A stretch of DNA of 64,000 nucleotides from Iris pallida (lineage: Eukaryota; Streptophyta; Magnoliopsida; Asparagales; Iridaceae). Location of the stretch: the NCBI GenBank assembly GCA_029216955.1, contig JANAVB010044017.1, positions 2,416,429 through 2,480,428 on the forward strand, written 5' to 3'. Shown here piece after piece: positions 56,550 to 64,000 of the stretch (positions are counted from its first letter, which is position 1; each line of letters starts with the position of its first letter). The translations under genes and the position numbers were made by a program. The notes under the pieces were generated by a model. It searched no databases, had not been told where the DNA came from, and saw nothing but the letters and a program-made list of their open reading frames with translations.

Positions 56550-58167
56550 ACAACAATTTTCAAAAGTCTGAGACACTGGTATTATAAATAAAATACGCAG
56601 ACCGAACCATACATGATACCATAAAAAGATAAACCTAACATCTCATATAAGTAAAAAAAATCGAGCTTTGTACATATTTTTAAAATTGTATGTTTTATCG
56701 AGCTCCAGATGCTAAATAAGGATCAAGATTTACTTGCATGTGACATACAACTTCACCCTTTGAAGACATTACACCTGCTGTTATCATCATACAGTTCATT
56801 TTAATAATTGAAATCTATATCATAAGTTAGAAGGTTCTATTTGCAGCGAACATGACATACTATATTATGGCAGAAAAAAATATTCAGTAAAATCCACTAA
56901 AAGTGTCCTTACCCTTCAAGATGCAAGTTGATTCAAAGGATGGTAAGACAAAATTATCCATCTGCCACAAGAAAATGAAAGAAGCCAATTAGCCCATATA
57001 AAAGGTTGTTCCTTCAACCACATTTGATTTAACAAGAATATAGTCGGCAATACGTTGTAGAAGTTTGGAAGTACTTTTAATTGAATTTATAAGAAATTTA
57101 AGATTTTTTATTTTTTTTGCATTTTTCATATTAAAAGGAGTTACTCTTTTGGAACTAGCTACTGCCACAACCAAAATCAAGCTTGTAAAAAGAATCAAAA
57201 GAACAAGTAGTCCAACGTAACCATAAAATATTTTCTACGTACTATTATACAAGAAATTGCATAATACTAGAAAGATAAAGTAGTCAAGAACCAAATTCAA
57301 AAAAAACTAAATATGATCAATGTGAATGAACATTATGAACTAGAAATACTCACTTGTGATGATATCCAAAATTGGATCATTATAGTTTGTTCTTTCTAAA
57401 ATCCACAATAGGAACAATATAAAAAACATTATATCTTGTTCTTTCTAAAATCAATGTTGTGACCATTCCATCAAGTCTGTATCATGGTTTGCCATGTCAA
57501 GGTAGAATGTCCCATACTCCTAAATATCAGTTTCTGGAAAGAAAAAAAAAGTTAATTGCCCCTTGAGGCATAGCAATGCAATACCTAAAATGTATGGTAA
57601 TTCGTTTGCGGCAAGGTTGATAATGTTCAGAATAACAACTTTAATGCCAGTTTTCCATGATGAAATTATGAGATACTGACCATCTGGACTTGAATGACCT
57701 TGTAGACTTAAATGGTATGGGTCTTCCATGATTTAAATGTACAGAAACATGGTTTTGAGGATATGTACAAAATATTTTATACCAACAAAGACACGGGTAC
57801 ACAGAATAATAGAACATGTAGTTTTTGTGTGAACATTAACCTAATTTAAGAACTTCTAGAAGAGCTTCATGTAGAACCAATCTTTCTCCACTGAGCAACA
57901 GATCTCCAAAGAAATTGCTCCAACTCTTTTTTTCTTAAGAATAATTTATGTGACTCGACGCACACATACACACATAAGGACAATGAGTATCAAAATAAAC
58001 CATTTATCTAAATCCATATTCACTAGAACAAATGTTCTATAATTACCAAATCCTATGTAGTGCTTCTACATAGTCTTTATTGTAAGTATCACCTAAGAGA
58101 AGATGCTCCAGAACCATGCTATTAGACGTTCAATCGAATATGTGAAACTACTAAGGAAAAAGGTTAC
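56550..58167. other. Gene-poor stretch with minor minus-strand open frames
   Basis: Minus-strand frames at 57198-56989 and 57729-57520 (HSSPDGQYLIISSWKTGIKV) are short. The second looks protein-like but I cannot place it. They may be remnants of the minus-strand genes noted at 58168-58288 and 58684-58823. Confidence 0.3.
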
Positions 58168-58288
58168 CTGTAATAACCACATCTGTCAGGTTGTGACCAT
58201 GAATAAGACTCTGATGCCTTATGCCATGTAGTTTGCGTCCTCGTCCATATGAAGGTAATAGATCAATAATGGGCTATTCAAAGGATTC
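58168..58288 (-). pseudogene. Exon remnant of a polygalacturonase-like gene (GH28)
   Basis: Between TTTCAG and CAG|GTAACC, a frame with one TAG reads PIIDLLPSYGRGRKLHG, then SLIHGHNLTDVVITG. Plant GH28 polygalacturonase-like proteins carry P-LPSYGRGR-(6-9)-(R)-(Y)-SLI-G-NLTDVVITG in this order, just before the NGTI-GQG segment. Such enzymes act on pectin in the cell wall. The stop and the lack of recognisable flanking GH28 exons mark a pseudogene. Confidence 0.6.
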
Positions 58289-58683
58289 CTGAAAGGAAGC
58301 CAAAATTTGTTTGTTCAATTCTTTCTATACATATACATGTCAACCAATATACATTAATATCTAGAATTGAATTTATCGGTGAAGATGAGGCAAGAATATA
58401 ATTTTACATGGAATGAGAGTATTTGTATTTTTTTATAGTGGCGTCTGGTGCGCATACATGAGAATGCTCACTAGTGATCACCTAGTCTATTAGTTATTCA
58501 TTTGACAGTGCTTTTCTATATCACTAGGATTCAAGGCTTACACAAATAGACATCCGTTATTGATATAAACTTAACAACGCATGAAGTAAAAAAACAATCG
58601 TTTAGCAGTACCAACGAGACATTTTAACAAACACTATTCCTATTATGTTGAGTAGAGAGAAAAAGGGAATTGAAGAGTGTACC

Positions 58684-58823
58684 TGAGCCATGGTTAGCTT
58701 CCTGGCTTGGTTGGACCGGACAAGCTCATCGTACAACACCACATAAGAGGGTGAGGCGCACTCCTCTACGTCCCACTCTGCATCGTGCTTGCGAACAACA
58801 AGAATGGAAACAACGACGCACAT
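58684..58823 (-). CDS. Possible first exon of an unidentified minus-strand gene
   Basis: ATG at 58823, 46 codons (MCVVVSILVVRKHDAEWDVE, VVLYDELVRSNQARKLTMAQ), ending CAG|GTACAC, a good donor site. The family is unknown. It is head-to-head with the mTERF gene, 286 bp between start codons, so a shared promoter region is possible. Whether it continues into the GH28-like exon is uncertain. Confidence 0.35.
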
Positions 58824-59109
58824 CTTGAACTAAATTTCCATAAATTGAATGGGGGAAATCACCAAAAAAAACCTGTTTAGCCACCATTTACCATCTAAAC
58901 CCTAAACCCCTTTTTGGAAACACAAGACAAAAGCGAGAAGGTTGAGAAACGAAGCAAAGACAACCACAGAGGAAATTTCTCAAACAGGTTAGGACTATTT
59001 CTCTTCCCCGTTACATGTAAAAGAAAAACAAAATGAACAAACTCTGTTACCTTTTCAATACTCTTAGAAGCAAATTGACCTCCTCTTGGCCTTACCATCA
59101 TGGTCTCTT

Positions 59110-59470
59110 ATGATCCTCCACCGTCACCGCCACCGCCACCACCACCGCCAGCTCCATCGTCGCCTCCGCCGTCGCAAAAACCTAAGTCCCTCCCCCAAAA
59201 CCCACTCCCTGGTTCAATACCTAATAGACTCATGCGTCCTCTCCCCGGAGAGAGCAAGCAAGGCCTACATCCACCTCCACAAGACCAGATCCTTGCCCGA
59301 CCCAGAATCCATCCTCCTCTTCTTGAAGCAGATCGGGTTCGGCGACGGCTACATCGCGAAGCTGGCCTCCAAGGGCCCCCGGTTCCTCTTCCCCAACTTA
59401 GACAAAACCCTCAAGCCCAAGCTGACGCTTATCCAGGATCTCAGGCTCTCCGAACCCGAGATCGCGACCT
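59110..59470 (+). pseudogene. mTERF-family gene, first 120 codons, cut by Copia-F
   Basis: The start chosen is ATG 59110, the first ATG in the frame. It gives an Arg/His-rich leader (MILHRHRHRHHHRQLHRRLR) suited to an organelle transit peptide. Then comes the typical mTERF opening: SLVQYLIDSCVLSPERASKA, PDPESILLFLKQIGFGDGYI, SKGPRFLFPNLDKTLKPKLT and LRLSEPEIATL. mTERF proteins bind nucleic acid in mitochondria or chloroplasts through helical repeats of about 30 residues; only the first one or two remain. At 59471 the copia LTR begins, and the last 17 codons to the TGA at 59521 are LTR-derived. The rest of the gene would lie beyond Copia-F, outside the window. Confidence 0.78.
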
Positions 59471-59755
59471 TGTCTTCTACATTTAACAGGAACAATTTTA
59501 AAGTTTTTGATAAATTGGTTTGAGTCATTTAAACCTAGTTTAGTTAAGTCATTTTTGTTGTAAGGCAAAAACTCAAACACGCCAGAGATGTGACGAAGTA
59601 TACTCGTATAATATAAATCACTCAAGTGCCACATACAAGCTATCCCAACCTCTTTTTATATAGGGAGAGAGGTTGGGGGTTATGAAGAAATGAAGGGCCA
59701 AAGGTCATGTGTAGGTTACAAGGAGATGAAAGGTAAAAAGCCATGAGTTACAACA
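59471..59755 (-). repeat. Copia-F 3' LTR, about 285 bp
   Basis: On the minus strand it starts TGTTGTAACTCATGG and ends GTAGAAGACA. It contains a TATATAAAAA box (about 59652-59662). Minus-strand AAGGGGGAGTG directly before it (59756-59766) is the polypurine tract. The left border is set by the break in mTERF coding sequence. Confidence 0.7.
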
Positions 59756-59850
59756 CTCCCCCTTGGCTCTCCAGAAATTCTTCTTGTAAACAACTCTGAG
59801 TTTCTTCGTCTGTCTGTAGCTTGCACCTTCAAATTTGACCACCTACTTAT

Positions 59851-60175
59851 GCCTCGTCAAAACCTTGCCAAAGAAAATCCAGTGGAAAAAACTTTGGTCA
59901 AAGGACAAAAGAGTACACACAGGTCAGTGTGATGGGGGTAAATAACCATTGCAAAGGTATCTCGTCAAAACCTTGTCAGGGAAAACCCAGTGGGAAAAAA
60001 CCGCTAATCGAAGGACAAAAGAGTACACGATGGTTTAGAAGTATACAACTGGATACTCCCCCTGATCATAATAATCCTTAGTGAATAAGGGATTTGAACT
60101 ATGTCTCGTTAAAAAAAAACCTTGCTAAGGAAAACCCAATGGAAAAAAACTTGGTCTAAGGAAAAAAAGAGTACA
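59851..60175. repeat. Three-copy repeat upstream of the Copia-F polypurine tract
   Basis: Copies of a piece of about 70 bp (CTCGTCAAAACCTTG...GGAAAACCCAGTGG...GGACAAAAGAGTACAC) start near 59853, 59961 and 60104. This lies between the end of pol and the LTR, a position where several plant copia elements carry similar repeats. Confidence 0.75.
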
Positions 60176-60313
60176 CAAGCATACATCAGGATGCTCCCCT
60201 TTTCACTCGCACTTGACAGGGCGCGGGATATACGCACAACAGGGCGTTTGGATGCGCTCGTTGGGGCGCTCCCCATCACATGCACACAACAGGGTACAGG
60301 AAACATGTTTTAC

Positions 60314-61029
60314 TTAGGCTAGCTCTGAAAGTTTCCTAAGTCCAATTGCTCTGACATGTTTCTGGAACGAGTGTTTCGGCAGTGACTTAGTGAACAAGGC
60401 TGCATGATTATTCTCCGATCCAATGTATTGTACTTCAATCTTCTGAAGCGCTTGTTGTTCATGTGTAAAGAACAACTTGGGCGATATGTGCTTGGTAGCA
60501 TCCCCTTTGATGTAACCATGTTTCGCTTGATCAATAACAGAGGTATTGTCCTCATAGACGACAACAGGTTCATCTGGGTCATATAGAAGATCACATGTAC
60601 TTTGAATATGGCCAATAATAGCTCGAAGCCATACACACTCTCTAGTCACCATATAGAGAGTGAGTAGCTCAGAGTGGTTCGTTGAAGTAGCCACTAAGGT
60701 CTGTTTGCGAGACCTCCAAGAAATCGTCGTGTTCCCAATGGTAAAGACATAACCAGATTGGGAACGTCCCTTGTGCGGATCAGATAAGTATCCGCATCGG
60801 CGTAGCCAACAAGGGTCGCGTTGCTTCGAGTGCCAAGAGCGTTGGACTCACTCAAAACCGTGTGGGGATAGAATAAGCCCAAGTCCGTAGTACCCTTAAG
60901 GTAGCAGAAAATGTCTTTTATGCCATTCCAATGGCGACGTATTGGTGCAGTGGTGTGTCGAGCTAGACAATTCATAGCAAACGAGATGCCCGGTCTAGTA
61001 CATTGGGCCAAGTACAATAAAGCGCCTAT
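60314..61029 (-). pseudogene. Copia-F RT end and RNase H
   Basis: IGALLYLAQCTRPGISFAMN, LARHTTAPIRRHWNGIKDIF, CYLKGTTDLGLFYP, a VGYADA site with a frameshift near 60790, then ATSTNHSELLTLYMVTRECV, YIKGDATKHISPKLFFTHEQ and ADLFTKALP-like text (HAALFTKSLPKHSFQKHVRA). This is the classic Ty1/copia C terminus. RNase H would degrade template RNA in an active element. Confidence 0.85.
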
Positions 61030-61914
61030 TGTAGGTCCTAAAAAATCAAGTTGCACCTATCAACAAAGTCAGAAAATCAAGAAAAACAACTATCAAGTGA
61101 ACTGCACAGACATCAGATTGCGCATCATTTCGATTGCACAATAGACTGCGCACACTTTCAATTGCGCAGGCTGACGTGACAATGTCATCATTATCTAACA
61201 AAATCAAATCTTTCTGACAGCTGAAAACACGAAGAACGAGGAGACTATTCGTTTATTGTGCCGCACAGCGCTCGAGGACAGCTGTACATGCAGCGCAATC
61301 TAGTGCCTGTGCAATCCAGTGTCTGCGCAATCTATGTCAGCGCAATCCGAAGTCAGCGCAATTCATGTAGCGCACTTCATCATGTCAACTAACAAAAGTA
61401 CACGTGGCAATCATGCCATCAATTGCTCGTTACATGGCAACCGTCTTCACACGATCATGCGTATATCAATCAAATGATGCCATGTGTCCAAGACAGTCAG
61501 CCCATAACCAGACAACTTCCTACGCAGTCTGATGCTGCGCAATCCAGTTCCTGCGCAATCCAACTTGCGCCATCCAGAATAACTAAAAATTAGTTATTTC
61601 CAGAACACTATAAATAGAGTTTCAAGTCTTCATTTAAGGGCATCACAGAGATCACAGAGATCAGAGATCATCACCAGAGATCAGGAGTTCTTGCCCAAGT
61701 GCTGCTGCATTCTTTCGAGGCTTTTGCCTTCAAATTTTCGAGGCTTTTGCCTTCAACTTCAACTTCAGAGGCTACCGTCTTCAAAGTTCACATCGTCCAA
61801 GGGATAAAGCAATCGTCTTCTAGATTGGATTCCTACAGTTGTACTTTCCCAGAATTCTTGTAATCTTTACAAAGTTTGTAATAATAAAGTTTCATACTTT
61901 TGTTTTTGCAAACA
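61030..61914 (+). repeat. Tat-C 5' LTR with TGCGCAATC array in U3
   Basis: 885 bp. The TATA box CTATAAATAGAG is at 61608-61619. Upstream, about 61110-61575, roughly 12 copies of TGCGCAATC or its inverse ATTGCGCA occur (near 61115, 61148, 61291, 61312, 61325, 61342, 61357, 61544, 61556 and others). Downstream of the TATA box, CACAGAGAT/CAGAGATCA repeats (61644-61690) lie in the presumed R region. Confidence 0.82.
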
Positions 61915-61916
61915 AA

Positions 61917-64000
61917 ATGGCGACTCTGCTGGGGACGACTTTCTCCTCCGACGAGGAAGTGACAACACAATGTGACGTAGCATCTATCGGGAAGATGCAG
62001 AAGACTCTGGTTGTGAAGGTCAACCAGACAGCCTATGAAGCCATGATCAACTCTAAGACCACTCCTCGCACTGCAACCACTTCTGCCACGAGCAAAGTGC
62101 ACCCAGTGTGGGTCTCCAAGACTGCTGCGCAGTCCATTAACTCTGTCAGCAAGACTGCTGCGCAGTCTGCCAAGAAGCCTGCTGCGCAATCTGTTACACA
62201 GTCTACAGTTGCTGTCACTAAGACTGTTGCACAATCTGTCTCTGTCAAGAATGCTGCATAATCTGCTGCTGCCAGTGCACAGAAGACTTCTTATGCTGCC
62301 TTGTCAAAGTATAAGACTCCTCTGCCTCTGACGTAGTTGACTGCCAATCTTCCTACGCAAACCAACACTCCAGCAACTAGAGTGCACCCCAAACACTCTG
62401 TGGCCAGAACTCCTGATGCACAAACCACAGTGTCTGTGGCCAGAACCAGAAAGAACTCTGTCAAGGACTCTCTTGCGCAATCTGCCAGTGCGCCATCCGT
62501 CCATGTGCAAACCATGTCTGCACAATCCAAGAGAGACAGCCCTTTGGCTAATCTCTCTTCTTCTCACAACAAAGGAAAAAGTGCTGCTCCTCTCCAACAC
62601 CCTGTTGCTCCTGCGCAATCCACTGGGGGTAGTCTTTTGGCTATTCCTCCTCCTCTCTAGAACAAAGAAAAAGGCCCTTTGGTCTTTTCTCAAACTTCTT
62701 CGTCCCTTGACTTGGACGACAACAGAGGAAAACGCTCTTTAGCTAACCCTTCTTTCCAAAACAAAGGAAAAGGCCCTTTGGTCTTTTCTCAGTTTTCCTC
62801 GGTTTTTACCATTGAAGATCAATCTGAATGTGCTCCGGCATCAGTCAGTACAAAAACTCTTTCAAACAAGGATTCTTCTCTCCATGTTAAAAGAACTTGT
62901 ACTGATCAGAGAGGTATTTTGCCTACTCCGGTAGCAGAATTCCAAGATCTCCCAACCCTCAAAATCTCCCGTTCAAGACAGGGAAAACTGCTGGTGTCTC
63001 AAACAGAAACCCCTGGGGGTGAGTTTACAGATCTAAGAACTTATCTTACCAGGCCAACTTTGGTGAAACGTAAGCAGCCGATGCCGAAGACCAAACATCA
63101 TCAGAAATAAACTTCCAGGATCAAGAATCTGGACACCTATGCCAATGAAGTAAGTACTTCCCTGTACACTCAAGGGACAAAACATTTGAAGAACCGGAAT
63201 CATGTTCCGAATGTTATCAAAGAACACATTCTTCGAACTTTTTCTCGTCCCGTTGCTGTTCCTGATCTCCGAGAACACCTCAAGCAAAAATGAGACAACA
63301 TCCCAACATCCCTAGTACAATCACTTGGACATCACTGTAACCACAAAGTTGTCATCAAGTGTTGTTGTCAAACAACAAGACGATCTGTCTTCGATCGTCT
63401 GAACTTTCCTATCTCTCAACCTATGTCTGAAGATGAAGACGAAGTTCTGTACGCTTCTGTCAACATGACTTCCAGAGACACTGGGGGTAGGAAGTGCGCC
63501 AAGCACGGGAAGCCTCGCAAGCCAAGCCAGCGGTATTTGGATCTACTCCAAGAATCCTCTGAAGGAGTATTCCAACATACTAGGTCCCGAAGCCGAGACA
63601 CAATCGGTCAAAGGAATCTTTAAGATCCTTCTGGTCTTCTTCCTTCTCACGCAGGAGATGATTCTTTCTCCGATTATGATGCATACAGCGAAAGCTCAGA
63701 ACAGATAGTGTCTTCCACTGTACCCAGGGAAGTGACAGCTTATGTTGTCAATGAAGATCCCGATGCTTCCAGTTCAACCAGCCAAGAACAAAGAATAGCT
63801 GTACTAGAAGATAAGCTGAAGACCATGGCTGAAATGGTCGCCAGTAAGCATTCCATCATTGTGGCTCAGCACACGGTACCACCGACCGTACTGCCTACAA
63901 ATCCTGAAATCATAGCATCGTCGGTGCCTGTCAATACTGGATTGGGGGTAGCACCTACTCAAATACCTCCTGTACAAGTCCAACCTACACCCAGTCAGTC
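61917..64000 (+). pseudogene. Tat-C gag (N-terminal extension), one frame with six stops, truncated by window end
   Basis: MATLLGTTFSSDEEVTTQCD and TLVVKVNQTAYEAMI match Tat-B. About 62110-62270 has repeats of the form (K)TAAQS, in which GCGCAATC encodes AQS; further copies lie near 62476 and 62612. RGILPTPVAEF is shared with Tat-B (KGILPTPVVGA). Near 63330-63415 HHCNHKVVIKCCC and RRSVFDRLNF repeat the Cys/His cluster. A coiled coil (RIAVLEDKLKTMAEMVASKH) ends the visible part. Stops are at 62259, 62334, 62658, 63108, 63291 and 63621 with no frameshift; most fit C-to-T change. Confidence 0.75.
61918..61935 (+). other. Tat-C primer-binding site overlapping the gag start
   Basis: TGGCGACTCTGCTGGGGA, three bases after the LTR end, identical to the Tat-B site. 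The ATG at 61917 is its first overlap, encoding MATLLG. Confidence 0.75.

Larger units (their letters stand above)
59471..61029 (-). mobile_element. Copia-F: 3' part of a Ty1/copia element inserted in the mTERF gene
   Basis: The 3' LTR (59471-59755), polypurine tract and RNase H region are present on the minus strand. The element is cut at 61029 by Tat-C, and its 5' part would lie beyond the window end. The left target duplication candidate is GACCT (59466-59470); its partner is not in the window. Confidence 0.8.
61030..64000 (+). mobile_element. Tat-C: Tat-type Ty3/gypsy element, 5' LTR and gag start, runs off the window
   Basis: The candidate LTR start TGTAGGTCCT at 61030 breaks the Copia-F RNase H frame. 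Tat-B and Tat-A LTRs begin TGTAGGAGC and TGTAGAAGC, which supports it. The LTR end is CAAACA at 61914, followed by AAA and the same primer-binding sequence as Tat-B. The gag frame is homologous to Tat-A and Tat-B, closest to Tat-B. The left duplication candidate is CCTAT (61025-61029). Confidence 0.85.

Noticed and set aside
59100..59486. Proline-rich protein starting at the ATG at 59100
   Set aside because: It overlaps the mTERF frame, which has family-level similarity; the proline run comes from CCNCC-rich transit-peptide DNA read out of frame.

Overview
The window is plant nuclear DNA, almost certainly from a flowering plant with a repeat-rich genome. The evidence is Ty3/gypsy elements of the Tat type (with a second, archaeal-type RNase H), a Del/Tekay-like Ty3/gypsy derivative with giant LTRs, Ty1/copia fragments, CACTA DNA transposons, spliced introns, and an mTERF-family gene of the expanded plant type. 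I see no rRNA, tRNA, CRISPR array or bacterial gene. Nearly everything is transposon, and no cellular gene is intact. All element names below (Tat-A, Del-D and so on) are my working labels.

Layout, outermost to innermost. (1) Copia-E, a decayed Ty1/copia element on the + strand (1-309 and 49385-51054), is split by Del-D. (2) Del-D (310-49384, minus strand, TSD GCCTT on both sides) has LTRs of about 4.7-5.0 kb around an internal region of only 2.2 kb that carries a gag remnant. (3) Tat-A (8101-45306, minus strand, TSD TATAT/TACAT) sits inside one Del-D LTR. (4) Tat-A was itself hit three times: by a Del-D-related LTR in its antisense gene (about 11826-14008), by a 4.2-kb CACTA element in pol (21044-25275, TSD ATA), and by Tat-B in gag (28002-41925, TSD TTGAC on both sides). 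From 51055 on come a CACTA-like end, an LTR fragment, degenerate repeats and a 607-bp CACTA-type MITE (55940-56546). Then follow minus-strand remnants of cellular genes, one of them polygalacturonase-like, and an mTERF gene start (59110-59470) cut by Copia-F (59471-61029). Copia-F is in turn cut by Tat-C (61030 to the window end, + strand).

Tat-A and Tat-B share one plan. Reading along each element there is a U3-rich LTR, a tRNA primer-binding site that also encodes the first residues of gag (MATLLG), and a long gag with an N-terminal extension. Then come protease, a G-patch-like region, RT, RNase H, archaeal-type RNase H and integrase, and between pol and the 3' LTR one or more genes on the opposite strand with their own TATA boxes and introns. 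In Tat-A that antisense gene encodes a protein resembling the aminotransferase-like plant mobile domain with a coiled-coil tail. Tat-B has three unrelated small antisense genes in the same place. Both pols are dead, with altered YVDD motifs, stops and frameshifts.

The most striking observation is that each of the three Tat elements carries its own short CpG-containing word: GCCGCATGAG/GCCGCATAAG in Tat-A, GCGTAAAA in Tat-B and TGCGCAATC in Tat-C. Each word is repeated many times in the same places: the U3 of the LTR, and the N-terminal coding part of gag, where it appears as short peptide repeats. In Tat-A and Tat-B it also lies upstream of the antisense gene and inside that gene's first intron. 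The word differs between elements but its placement does not. This looks like a family-specific cis-element system, possibly paired with an element-encoded binding protein, as known for the VANC/VANDAL DNA transposons. That function is inference.
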